Source: Euonymus europaeus (taxonomy: Eukaryota; Streptophyta; Magnoliopsida; Celastrales; Celastraceae). Taken from it: 64,000 bases of DNA. The DNA is taken from NCBI GenBank assembly GCA_963580455.1, contig OY756957.1:7197001-7261000 (forward strand), given 5' to 3'. Positions 10,237 through 20,703 of the stretch are shown here, in pieces. Within the stretch, counting starts at the first letter, position 1. Each line of letters begins with the position of its first letter. The notes under the pieces were generated by a model. The model made no database searches. It had not been told where the DNA came from and saw nothing but the letters and a program-made list of their open reading frames with translations. The translations under genes were made by a program, and so were the position numbers.

Positions 10237-13080
10237 TTAGAACTTCCATTCATGCTTTTGTCTCTTCACTCCAGCTTCAAGCCTGAGGCAGTTTTGTCTC
10301 TTTCTGAAATTCTCTAAGGAGTAGACATCATCGGTAATGGCATCTTCAGAACCAGTGAAGTAAACCTCTGGCATGTGTGAATCTTTCCAATTATCTTCGC
10401 CACCAAAAAGATGAAGCGACGATATGAAATTGTTAGGCATCTTTAGGAACTCCAGTAATTTAAGAGTAGTTAGATTTTCAACGCCTGATGGAACCTGCTG
10501 TAATCCACAGTCCTCAACGATTAGCTTTTCAAGACAAGGCAGTGCTCCCTTTTCCACAGCTACCGTTTTCAGTCGCTCTAACTTATTTAGACCCAAGAAC
10601 TTGAGCCTTTGAAACCCTCCTGCCTTAAATAGCAGGCTCTCTCCATCAAAAGCCTGAATGAATTCAAGATGCACAAGATTTGGTAAATGATGGAGAGGAA
10701 AAAGTGGGTCACCAGTTAATCGGCTCCACCTTAAACATAGCTTGACCAAACCTTGGAGTGAAGATATCCAGTCAGGGAGCTTCTCTAAACGTCCTCTCAA
10801 GTATAGCCGTTGAAGAAACTGAGGTGGGCAAGTCAAGTGTTGCATATTGACGATCTCATTTTTGTGTACTGCAGTCAAAGAAAAGGCTCGAAGGTTCTTC
10901 AGCTTTTCAATGGAAGAACATAGGGCCTTCCCATCTCTTGTTCTGAACTTTATAATGCCCAACCTTCTCAGTTGTCGGAGTCGTCCAAGTTCCTCCATTA
11001 TATGTTTGCCATACTGATGTGACTCTATGAAGCATAGCTTTTGTAAGGACTGTAGACATCCTATTCTTTTCATGGCCTTGAAACCATATTTAAAGTGACT
11101 AGCAGAATTGGGGTCCTTTTCATAACGATAAACCAAGAGGTGGCGGAGCTTTTTGAGCTCCAGAATGTCAGCCGGCAATTTACTGACATGAGTTTGCTTA
11201 AGGTCCAATGTCTCAAGGTATCTGAGCTTCCTGATAGAGCTTGGAATATTTTTTAATTTGGTATTCCTCAAGCTTAGATACTTTAAAAGGAAGAGGTTGC
11301 TTACCTGTTTTGGGAATTGCTTCAAAGGTGCATCTTGCAGGTCTAACACATTGAGCAGCCGAGAGTGGCCAGAAGAGAGTATAAGTTTTGAAGATTCATT
11401 TTCAGAATCCATGCCGCAAAACATGAATAGAGAACGGAGCTTTGGGACAACCAGGCTATGCTGTGCATTTTTCAAGGTGTTATGCACTGATATACGTCGT
11501 ACTTTTTCAGGCCAAGACATGTTTTGCTCCTTAGCGATTGCTGCAAAATTCTGTGCTCTAGCCTTGGAAACAATAATCTCCCTAAGCAAGTCATGGATGC
11601 GGCATGTTTTGACCTTTCCATCACTGGTGGTCTCGGCCACTTGGATTAAGCTTCTGTTTAAGAGTTTCTTGAAGTAGCCTTCTGCAACTTCTTCTAATGT
11701 ATGCCCTTCCTTCTCTTCCACAAAGCCTTCTGCTATCCACAATCGAATCAATCTCATTTGCTCGATCTGAAGACCCTCTGGAAAGATGCTGAAGTACAGA
11801 AGACAAGATTTAAGATAATAAGGCAAGTCATAGTAACTGTGGGACAATATTTGCTTCAAATTCTTAAGCTTGTCATTCTCTTGTAGTTCAGCACCAAGAC
11901 CGCGTCGAACCATCTCCCATTCATCTATATTCTTGTCCTTTGTTACCAGGACACCACTAACTGCTACTATGGCTAGTGGCAATCCTTCACATTTTCCGAG
12001 AATTTCATCTGAAATTTTCTCTAGATGTGGAGGGCAAGAGACATTCTTAAAGATTTTCTTGCAGAACAGTGCCATAGACTCTTCCTGCAATAATGGATTC
12101 AAATTATAGATGTTACCAGGGAATTCTGTGCATGCAGTGATGGCAACTTCAGAATCACGTGTGGTGAGTAGTACTCGGCCGCCAAGATAATGATTGGGCA
12201 ATGCGTATCTGACAGCATTCCAGGCATCGAAGCCCCTCACATCATCTAAAACAATCAAGTATTTCCTATCATTGAGGATTTTCTTGATTTTTAGTCGTAG
12301 CTGATCATAGTTCTTGTTGTTCACTTCCTCGGGAACTCGTTTCCTCAATGCTTTGTATAGTTGTTGGAGTATGTCTTTGAGGAGGTCCTCCGTCTTGAAA
12401 GATTGAGAAACAGTAGCCCATGCTCGGATTGTGAAGCATTTCTTCACATTCACATCATCATATACCTTTTTCACCAAGGTGGTCTTCCCTAAACCTCCCA
12501 TGCCTACCACTGAAACCACTTCGCATTGAAATTTGCCAGTGACTAGCCACTCAACCAGCTGCTCTTTAGGTCTTTCAATCCCCACCAGATCAGCTTCTTC
12601 AAGTAGAAGGGCATCCCCTTGACCATCTAGAAGTGTTATGCCTGTGGAGTTCGAGTCTTGCTCTATCACCTGATATGTGCTTCTGTATCTCTGGTACGCC
12701 TCTGCTATTCTGCTGATTCTAGAGTTGATGCCTTTGATTTCTGAAGCGATTTGGTTGCGAACATTAAAATGCTCAAGAGTAGAAATGCTCCTTTGAAGAG
12801 AAGCAAAGAATCCATTGCTACAGTTATTTGGTAGCCGAACCCTGTATTCATCAAGAACATCTTCAATGTCATAAGAAACGTCTCTAACTTGCCTTATCCA
12901 CACTTTTAGGGCAAGGTTGGTATCTTCTTTTGCATCTGCAACTCTTATAAAAGCCTTCATGTGCTCAAATTCATCTCTGATGTACACAACTTGCTCGCGT
13001 ACCCCTTTCAGTAGATGCACCTCATCTTCAAGCAAGGAAGTAAGCTTCTTGAGTAGAAAATTCACAGCGGCTTCTGCCAT
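10237..13080 (-). CDS. CC-NBS-LRR disease resistance protein (RPM1-like)
   Basis: Intracellular immune receptor that senses pathogen effectors and triggers the hypersensitive response. I choose the ATG at 13080 (MAEAAVNFLL), the usual start of this class; an in-frame ATG at 13149 would add 23 atypical residues. The 947-aa product has an Rx-type coiled coil with EDVID-like motif (DIEDVLDEY, 71-79), P-loop GMGGLGKTT (193-201), kinase-2 LIVLDDV (275-281), RNBS-B GRVLLTTRDS (301-310), GLPLA (366-370) and IHD in the MHD position (495-497), then LRRs from about 560 to 900. All nucleotide-binding motifs are intact and the frame is uninterrupted, so it looks functional. It is intronless, as many RPM1-type genes are. 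It is a single copy in this window beside the transposon stack. The effector recognised cannot be inferred. Confidence 0.95.
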   Translation of the reverse strand: MAEAAVNFLLKKLTSLLEDEVHLLKGVREQVVYIRDEFEHMKAFIRVADAKEDTNLALKVWIRQVRDVSYDIEDVLDEYRVRLPNNCSNGFFASLQRSISTLEHFNVRNQIASEIKGINSRISRIAEAYQRYRSTYQVIEQDSNSTGITLLDGQGDALLLEEADLVGIERPKEQLVEWLVTGKFQCEVVSVVGMGGLGKTTLVKKVYDDVNVKKCFTIRAWATVSQSFKTEDLLKDILQQLYKALRKRVPEEVNNKNYDQLRLKIKKILNDRKYLIVLDDVRGFDAWNAVRYALPNHYLGGRVLLTTRDSEVAITACTEFPGNIYNLNPLLQEESMALFCKKIFKNVSCPPHLEKISDEILGKCEGLPLAIVAVSGVLVTKDKNIDEWEMVRRGLGAELQENDKLKNLKQILSHSYYDLPYYLKSCLLYFSIFPEGLQIEQMRLIRLWIAEGFVEEKEGHTLEEVAEGYFKKLLNRSLIQVAETTSDGKVKTCRIHDLLREIIVSKARAQNFAAIAKEQNMSWPEKVRRISVHNTLKNAQHSLVVPKLRSLFMFCGMDSENESSKLILSSGHSRLLNVLDLQDAPLKQFPKQVSNLFLLKYLSLRNTKLKNIPSSIRKLRYLETLDLKQTHVSKLPADILELKKLRHLLVYRYEKDPNSASHFKYGFKAMKRIGCLQSLQKLCFIESHQYGKHIMEELGRLRQLRRLGIIKFRTRDGKALCSSIEKLKNLRAFSLTAVHKNEIVNMQHLTCPPQFLQRLYLRGRLEKLPDWISSLQGLVKLCLRWSRLTGDPLFPLHHLPNLVHLEFIQAFDGESLLFKAGGFQRLKFLGLNKLERLKTVAVEKGALPCLEKLIVEDCGLQQVPSGVENLTTLKLLEFLKMPNNFISSLHLFGGEDNWKDSHMPEVYFTGSEDAITDDVYSLENFRKRQNCLRLEAGVKRQKHEWKF

Positions 13081-13149
13081 TTCCCTGAAAGATCTTCTGA
13101 AACTGTTAAACAATTCAATTAACACGGTCTTTGAAACAAAGACGTGCAA

Positions 13150-14726
13150 TTTAACTCAAAACTGAAGAGTGGAATATATTAAACCGTACCTACTATGCAC
13201 GTATCTTCGTTACTCTTGCCTTTTCCTTCTATGGGATGTGATTCAAGACGGAGTTTTGGGAGCAGAATATCATTAAGAGAATTTCAAAGTCGAGCTTCCA
13301 CTTGCTTATGACTTGATTGAATGCCAGATTCTCTATTATTGCTCAACTCTGTAGTTTCTCTTGTGACAGTCCACTTATATAGTTTCTTTCTGCAGGTTTA
13401 TCTGTTGTATTCATCATGAATTCTTTATTACCTAGTGTCTGGATGACTTCATTGCTTGCGAGTGTAAGCAATTTTCTCTGCTCCGTCGGCAAAGATTGTT
13501 TCTGTTTCTGTTTTAACTTCATATATTTTTAATAGTTGATGAACTTTCCATGTATCTTCTTGACAGTGCAGATGAAGTAACCAAGCAAGAAGAAATCTAG
13601 CATTGGAGATTGAAATCCAACAATTATTTTGCATTTTCTTTTCCGTGCTGTCAATCCCATCTACCAATGTTTTCCACTATAAAATGACACTTAAATTGGC
13701 GGAGGAAGATCTGTCACACTTAATTGAGTAAGATATGGTAGACCAGGATCAATTGTCTCGACTTTCTTCCTTTCTTTCCATACAATTTCTTGGGGACGTT
13801 GTTGAATTCAAAACTCTTGAAGCTTTCACTTTCATGATGACTGTGAGTGTATGTGGATAAGGAAAATCCTGTTAATCTCATCCTATGAAAGTTGGAAATT
13901 CTGTTACTTTCTTGATGCTATGCTGAAGAAGGAAAACAGTTGAAAAAGTCAGTTGGCCTTTCATGGTTACCAATGATTACTTTGCTACTTACCACTTGGT
14001 GAATTAATAATTATTTTGGGAATTAATGCAAGCATCCTTCATGAGTGTTTTTTTCTTCTTCTTTCCAATCAACAATAAAATACAATTCAACCTTTATGGC
14101 TAACAAGATAATCATCGTTAACCATGAAAATAAAGGCTTCAAAAATGGGTATGACTGCAAACAATTTCCACTGAACTTTCGCAGAAAGAAAACTCAAGAG
14201 AGAGCTTGCATGGATATCATAGCCTTTTGAGAAACTTGCAGTAAAAGGTTTGATCTTGTCTCCAAGTCAATAATGGCATTGGGTCAAATCATCTGCAAAA
14301 AGAAGTTGCAAGGAAATTTGTGATCCATATAAGATATACAAATAAATTGAATAAATAAAAGAATACAGAATATTTTGTTGACAAAAGTAGGATGTAGCTT
14401 ACAATTTTATTCAAAGATTTCCATTGGTCAGTAGCAGGGCAATTCATTAACCAACACCAGTAAATCTCCAGAATAAAAAATGGCCACACTCATCACTTCC
14501 ACCATGAAGACCTATGTTGTCGCTTGGATTAACCCGAACACAAAGCTGTTTTTAAGGATTGATACTACCCACCTGAAATGACAAGGTTGTTTTCATGGTG
14601 GACGAAGAGACGTTACATGACTGCTCTTACTCCATTAATTGTTTGAATTTGTAGCACTCGTTACTATGAGGGCACGAAAGGCTTGTTTAGGACAATTCAA
14701 TTTCGATGACTATCAAGTAAGCCTCA
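13150..14726. other. intergenic, no gene recognised
   Basis: AT-rich DNA upstream of the NLR gene (its promoter lies here, reading leftward). Only short open frames without recognisable similarity occur. Confidence 0.5.
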
Positions 14727-14734
14727 CCCTCATG

Positions 14735-15384
14735 TAGGGATGGTAAGGGGCGGGGCCGGATCACCCCGCAGCCCAATATCCCCATCCCGTCCCGCACTTC
14801 GGGACAATTTATTTGCCCCGTCCCCGCCTCAATAAGTCGTGAGGCTCCGGCCCCATAGGGCATTCCACCCGCCTCGACTTTCACAAAAAATAAATTGTCC
14901 CCATGAGTTTCCATGGGGACAATTATGGCATGTTATTTTTACCATGTTTGTTGTTTTGAAGGATTATTACATGGAAACTCCTATGTCATGTCAAACAAAC
15001 AACAAAATAAAATTCTGTTAAAGGATTCAACTCAATTAAACTTAATTATGGTTTATAATTTAGTGAATCAATTCAATCGAAATAAGAGTATGTATATATA
15101 GATATGATATATCATAATTAAATAATTTAAGGTTAATTACTATTTAATAGTGAAGTAATATTGATTAAAACTTAAACCTATAGATATATATATATACTTT
15201 ATAAGTGTATATAAGCGGGTTACTAATGGAGCGGTTTGGTGGGCGGATTATGGGGTTGATCCCGCCCCGCATGCAGGTTGAATTTTTTTTTGCCCCATCC
15301 CTACCCCGTGTCAATATCAGGTAGGAGAAAACCCTTGCGGAGCTGGATGGGACACGTCGGGTCGGAGCAAAATTGTCATCCCTA
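14735..15384. mobile_element. non-autonomous hAT-type element, 650 bp
   Basis: Ends are inverted: TAGGGATGGTAA at the left and TTGTCATCCCTA at the right. The flanks are CCCTCATG (14727-14734) and CCCTCAAG (15385-15392), an 8-bp target duplication with one change. Subterminal DNA on both sides is rich in GGGGCGGGG/CCCGCCCC runs, as in Ac-like hAT families. There is no transposase; short frames crossing it are not genes. Confidence 0.85.
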
Positions 15385-15655
15385 CCCTCAAGGATCAAAG
15401 GGTCTGCTATAGGAAAGATGTATCCAGGAACTGATGAAATTAATTCTACTGTTCCATGGATTCTTAATTTACTGATCCTAAGTTCATTGTTCAATCTAAT
15501 GACTCTTTACCTGATGAAAGATAGAATATGTTACTCTTTAGGATCTCAAAAGTGCCGCGGGGTATAAAGTATTCCAACCAGAGTTCCAGTTACAAGGTCT
15601 GCTTCTGCTTCTTATGGATTCTAGAGGGCTAAAAAAAAGCATCTACACATGTTAT

Positions 15656-16949
15656 TGTGAGCTGTATATAGCTAAGTCACATAGCTGTGTACAGCTAAGT
15701 CAAATATACTGTTGTGTGAGTGTATGTGAGTTGTGTGTGAGCTGTCGAGAGTATACGTGAGTGTATTTATATGTGTTGTATCGTATTGAAATGAATAAGA
15801 AAAAAGATGTGAGATTGATAAGAAATACAGATTCTAACGTGAACACTCTAGTTCTGCGTTTGCTGGTTTGGATCAGCTTATACGTTAGCGTATACTCTGT
15901 CACCCATACTTCAGACACTCTCAGCTTTTACGCTTTACGAAAGCTTATACTCTATGAAAATACTCTGATCCAAACGGAGGCTTGGGCTCAATTGATACCC
16001 CGTTATTGGTATCAATTTCTGCAAATTTCAGTTTGGTCCTGAAAGTTTTGAAATTTATAATTCGGTCCATAATAGTTCTGAAATTTTTTGTTTGGTCCTT
16101 GATGCTTTTGGCAATTTCAGTTTGGTCCTCCATATTTTCATAGTTTACAATTTTGTCCTTGTTCCTTCTGAAATGTTCAGTTTCATCCTCAATATTTCTG
16201 ACTATTTCAGTTTGATCCCAGATCTTTCTGGAATTTTTAGTTTGCCCCCACATATTTCTGTTATGATGACTATTCAATCGTCAGTTTCACCGCTCTTCAG
16301 CCGATGATGACTTCTTTCTCATCATTTGCATCTGCCATGACTGCACGTATTTCTGGTTTGCACGCTTCCTCGTCAGCAATGGAAGTCAGGGAAGCCGATT
16401 GGGATATCGCCTGATGTTACTGGTTATGGTTCTGGTTCTGATTTTGCTGCTTCTGGTTTATTTTTGGGTTCTGTTCTGATTCTGCGTTTGCTGGTTCTGG
16501 TTCTGCGTTTGCTGGTTCTGGTTCTGCGTTTGTTGGTTTCGGTTTGTCTTATGGTTCTGCTTCTGGTTGATGACTCTGCTTTTAACGCGGTCAAAGGCGT
16601 TCTGGTTTGCTGATATTTCATCTGGTTTTGGCTTTTTTCTCTGTGTTCACACTTATTGTGATCCTGTTATAGGCCTGTGGTCTGCTTATGTTTTTCCGTT
16701 TCTGTTTTTTTTTCTTTGGCAAACTTTTGATGATTTGTTTGTAATCATCCTCAGTTTGAGAGGGGGTGTGAGCTGTATACAGCTAAGTCACATAGCTGTA
16801 TACAGCTAAGTCAAATATACTGTTGTGTGAGTGTATGTGAGTTGTGTGTGAGCTGTCGAGAGTATACGTGAGTGTATTTATATGTGTTGTATCGTATTGA
16901 AATGAATAAGAAAAAGATGTGAGATTGATAAGAAATACAGATTCTAACA
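15656..16949 (+). mobile_element. TRIM-like non-autonomous LTR retroelement
   Basis: 1,294 bp bounded by two nearly identical direct repeats, 15656-15839 and 16767-16949, each starting TGTGAGCTGTATA. The right one ends in CA and the left in CG. The insertion is flanked by a perfect 5-bp duplication, GTTAT (15651-15655 and 16950-16954). A purine tract (GAGAGGGGG) abuts the right LTR. The interior has no pol genes. It contains a 110-bp inverted-repeat insert, a degenerate array of 'TTTCAGTTTGGTCCT' units (about 16020-16260) and a 21-bp array around GGTTCTGGTTCTGCGTTTGCT (about 16420-16570). LTR near-identity indicates a recent insertion. No standard primer site follows the left LTR; TGGTATCA at 16007-16014 is the nearest candidate. 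Confidence 0.85.
15866..15975. mobile_element. 110-bp MITE-like inverted-repeat element
   Basis: Perfect 11-bp terminal inverted repeats: GTTTGGATCAG at 15866-15876 and CTGATCCAAAC at 15965-15975. The interior also has paired GCTTATAC/GTATAC text. It sits just inside the left LTR of the TRIM-like element. I see no clear target duplication, so boundaries and family are uncertain. Confidence 0.5.
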
Positions 16950-16954
16950 GTTAT

Positions 16955-17612
16955 GTGGGTAAGGTCTACGTACATCTTCATCTTTACTGTCCCCGACTCG
17001 ACATTGCAAGAGCCTGGTGTTTGTTTATCATTTTACGATGGATGTTGAATTATGAATACATGTTGGATTCATTTTTGGGCTCTTTGTCTCTCTTTTTCTT
17101 GGACTTTTCTTGATTTATTTTATTTAAATAGCCAAAACAAGTTCTGATTGATGGTTACTGGCTAACCCTAATCATATGATCAAAAATGATAATGACATTG
17201 GTTGTGCATCCTTCCTGAGCAGCTCTAATGTGTTAAATTAGTGCTTCTTCAATATAGTCAAGTTGTTAGGACTAATGGTGTCTCAAAATGGGCGAAAAAA
17301 CTATATGCTCTGCTTGCTTGCTGACGGGCTATCCAAGATGCCTACACTAATTGTTTTTTCTGTTGGAGTTATATAGTGTCCACTGGCCTCCTGGAATATC
17401 TTGTGTTTGTCCAGATGCATATGTAATTCTGGATTAGTCATGCCGGCAAGTAAATCGAATTCTCTATACCTGTGCTTTCTTACTTGTAGCCGATTACTCT
17501 ATACAATGCAAGTTCTTAGGTTATAGATTTACTATTACTGTACAGTTGCTATCTTTACTTATGATTTGAGAGAGCAATATAGGTGGGAAGAGAAAGAACC
17601 GCGTCAACATCG
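16955..17612. other. intergenic, upstream of SABATH + copy
   Basis: No gene seen. It should hold the promoter of the following methyltransferase gene, but I find no convincing element beyond general AT richness. Confidence 0.4.
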
Positions 17613-19060
17613 ATGAATGGAGATGGAAAGTGTAGGTGCAACCACAATTCCTCATTTCAGGCATCAGAACTACTATATATGATAAAATTGCATGGTTTGT
17701 ATATATAATGAGCTTACATGGCTAATTGTTTTACTGGAATCTTTTGCAGAAGGAACTGGACCCAGTGGAGGCCAAGATAAATGAAGGGATTGGAGAAAAG
17801 CTTGATGTGATTGAACTCGTTCCGTCTTCTTCACCAAAAATATTCAGGATTGCGGATATGGGATGTTCTGTTGGCCCAAACACGTTCATTACTGTGGAAA
17901 ACATAGTCAAATCTGTAGAACTCAAATATCATTCTCAATGCACCTCTCAAGAAGAAGCTCTTGAGTTTCAAGTGTTTTTCAATGACCTTATTTCGAATGA
18001 TTTCAACACACTCTTCAAGGAACTTCCAGCTGATAGGCAATACTTTGCAACTGGTGTGCCTGGTCTTTTTCAGGGTCGATTGTTTCCCAAGAATTCTCTC
18101 CATTTCATCCACTCATCGTATGCACTTCAATGGCTCTCTAATATTCCAGAAGAGTTGGTAGATGAGAACTCCTTGGCTTACAACAAAGGGAAGGTCTTTT
18201 ATGCAAGTGCCCCAAAAGAAGTGCTTGAAGCTTACTCTGCGCAATTTGCTAAGGACATCGACTCTTTTCTGAACGCGAGGGCGCAAGAGCTTGTCTGTGG
18301 AGGACTTATGGCCATTTTGATACCATGTATTCCCCATGATGTTCCTCCATCACAATGCAACATCTTTGCAGTTTTTGATTTACTTGGAGATAGTTTTACG
18401 GATGTGGTTAACCTGGTAAAATTTTCACCGAAATCCCGAGTGTTTATGTGTATGTAAACCCCTTGAGATTGGTGTGAGGGATCTCTGATGTGGGTGAGAA
18501 TCATCTGCAATTGAGGGTTCCTGCAATAGCTTGCAATACGTGATCTTACTATGTCTTCCTACCGCACCTTCGGAGACTATTGCAAGCAATTGTATGCACT
18601 GAAAATTGCCGAGGATCTCCATCCTTCTGAAGAACACTTGAACTTTTCCACATCAGATCCTCATCCTTGATATCGCTCTTACTGATTTGTCTTCTCTGTC
18701 ACACTTCAGGGATTGGTTAGTGAAGCCAAAGTGGACTCCTTCAACTTGCCTTTGTACAGCCCAACTTCACAAGAGCTGAAGGCCGTGATTAAGAAAAATG
18801 GTTGTTTCAGCATTGAGAGAATGGAGCCGATACAGCGTCGTAGCTCAAAGAAAGTAGAAACTTGTACCATAGAAGCTTATATTGCAGCACTCAAAACTAG
18901 TTGGGAAGGAATGATCCGTCAGCACTTCGGGGATGAAATCATCGATGAGTTGTTCGATCTATACGCAACCAAAGTTGTGGCCTCTTCCATCTTTTCAGAG
19001 TCCTCAAATTATGAGGCTTTGGTTGAACTGCTTGTCCTACTGAAACGAAACCATGATTGA
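17613..19060 (+). CDS. SABATH-family carboxyl methyltransferase, possibly non-functional copy
   Basis: SABATH enzymes move a methyl group from S-adenosylmethionine to carboxyl groups of small acids (salicylate, jasmonate, loganate and others) or to ring nitrogens. Proposed exons: 17613-17660, 17750-18415 and 18710-19060, giving about 354 aa, normal for the family. Exons 2 and 3 are intact: IADMGCSVGPNTF (SAM binding), FQVFFNDLISNDFN, GVPGLFQGRLFP, SSYALQWLS, FLNARAQELVCGGLM and GLVSEAKVDSFNLPLY. Exon 1 (MNGDGKCRCNHNSSFQ) is odd: relative to the neighbour, the Ser-Tyr of the SYxxNS SAM-contact motif is Arg-Cys, and one Gly is lost. The first intron would need a GC donor (CAG|GCATCA). A relative is encoded tail-to-tail at 19455-20703. 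It could be a recent pseudogene or may use another first exon. The substrate is unknown. Confidence 0.75.
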
Positions 19061-19454
19061 TGGTCAAGGATATTTATCCAACAACATTTGTCAATCATTG
19101 GATTTCATCCCAAATATATTTTTCCCAGATAAATCAAATATTTCAACTTCTACATTATTTCAAGCATCTCACAAAAGGGAAATTTTATTCTGATAATTGA
19201 CATTGTGTAGTAAAACATCTGCTGTTTTAATGGAAAACTAGATACAAGACCAAATAACTCTCGAGCGCAAGTGCACAAGACTCTTGCAGTGAAGACGTAC
19301 AGGATCAACTGATTAAGTAATGGATACATATGCCAATCATGTGCTTCACACCCGGAAAATTATAAGGCAACTGTAGACTAGTTGGCACTTCAGTCTGTCG
19401 ATTCACAAGCACCTAAAGATCATAGAAACTGTGATAAGAAGACCTCAATCATGA
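19061..19454. other. shared 3' intergenic spacer between the SABATH genes
   Basis: 394 bp between two convergent stop codons. It must hold both 3' UTRs and polyadenylation signals. No other feature seen. Confidence 0.5.
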
Positions 19455-20703
19455 TCAATCGCCATTTCGCTTGAGAAGGACAAACATTTCAGACCTAAAA
19501 TTATACTTTTCTGACCCTGTAAAGATGGAAGAGTCCATGATTTTCTTGGTGAACCGATCGAAGAGCTCGTCAACTGTATCATTACCAAAGTGTTCCCTGA
19601 TCATACCTTCCAAAGCAGCTCTTAAGTGCAGGATCATATTCTTAATGAAAGAAGCGTCAACTTGAGTCCAACTGTGGGACAAGTTGTCCATTCTCTCAAT
19701 GCTAAAATCACCATTTTTCTCAATCAAGCGCTTCAATTCTTGTGGAGTTGTGTGGTACAGTGGCAAGTTGAAGGAGTCCACTTTAGCCTCACTAACTAAT
19801 CCCTGAAATGGCAGAAACAAAACAACACAATCGTCATCTTTCTCAATCGTTCAAAGTAATCGATCTGAGCAATAACAGAACAAATGTTACCATATCAACC
19901 AAATCCATGAGACTGTCTCCAAGTAAATCAAACATGTATTCATATTTTCCCAGCAAACGAGGAATGTCATCCGGAAAGCAAGGTATCAACAAGGCCATAA
20001 GCCCTCCAAGGACAACCTCTTGTGCCCTGGCATTGAGAAAAGATGTAATATCTTTAGCAAATTGAGCGGCGTAAGCTTCAAAGACTTGTTTCGAGGCACT
20101 TGGGTAATGAATCTTCCCCTTATTGTATGCGGGCGATTCCTCGTCTACTAACTCTTTTGGAACACTTGAGAGCCAGTGAAGTGAATAGGAGGAGTGGACA
20201 AAATGGAGAGAATTCGTGGGAAACAAGCGACCTTGAAAAGGACCGGGCACAGCAGCAACGAAGTATTCCCTATCAGAAGGAACATTCTTGAAGAGAGTAT
20301 TGAAATCATTAGAGATTTGGTCATTGAAAAATGCTTGAAACTCAACATCAGTTTCTTGGTATGTGAGTTTCACAGAATTTATAATGTTTTGCACTGCAAA
20401 GAATGTGTTAGGTCCAACAGAACATCCCAAATCAGCAACCCTGAATATTTTGGGAGAAGAAGATGATGACATGAGCTTAGTCACATCAAGCTTCTCATCA
20501 ATTCCTTTGTTTATCAAGTCCTTCACCAGCTCCAATCCTCGTCTCTACAAAAAAGAAAAATCCATCAAAATCCTTATTAACCAAGGCTAACTATAAGTCA
20601 ATTATATATATATATACACACATCTTTTGAGTACCTGCCCCGAAGAATTGCGGGTGTAGCTGTACTGTCCATCTCCTCCATTCATAGTGGTTTCCATTAC
20701 CAT
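19455..20703 (-). CDS. SABATH-family S-adenosylmethionine-dependent carboxyl methyltransferase
   Basis: Three exons on the reverse strand: 20703-20635, 20544-19891 and 19802-19455, phase-consistent with GT-AG introns, giving 356 aa. Exon 1 (MVMETTMNGGDGQYSYTRNSSGQ) holds the complete SYxxNS motif that contacts the SAM carboxylate. Exon 2 has IADLGCSVGPNTF-type text (RVADLGCSVGPNTFFAVQNI), FFNDQISNDFN, YFVAAVPGPFQGRLFP, SSYSLHWLSSVPKEL and ARAQEVVLGGLMALL. Exon 3 starts GLVSEAKVDSFNLPLYH. The protein looks complete and cytosolic, with no targeting sequence. It most resembles the loganic/farnesoic/unknown-acid branch of the family rather than clear salicylate or jasmonate enzymes, but the substrate cannot be called. 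A TATATATATATA run lies in intron 1 (about 20602-20615). Confidence 0.92.

Noticed and set aside
11258..11677. 139-aa + strand frame within the NLR
   Set aside because: Antisense shadow of LRR coding sequence on the reverse strand, no independent similarity.
14687..15494. Several short frames around the 650-bp hAT element
   Set aside because: They cross the element's inverted ends and GC-rich subterminal DNA; no domain is present.
15945..16307. Repetitive 71- and 110-aa frames in the TRIM-like element
   Set aside because: The repeated phrases come from the DNA array, not a protein; both strands are open because of the repeat composition.
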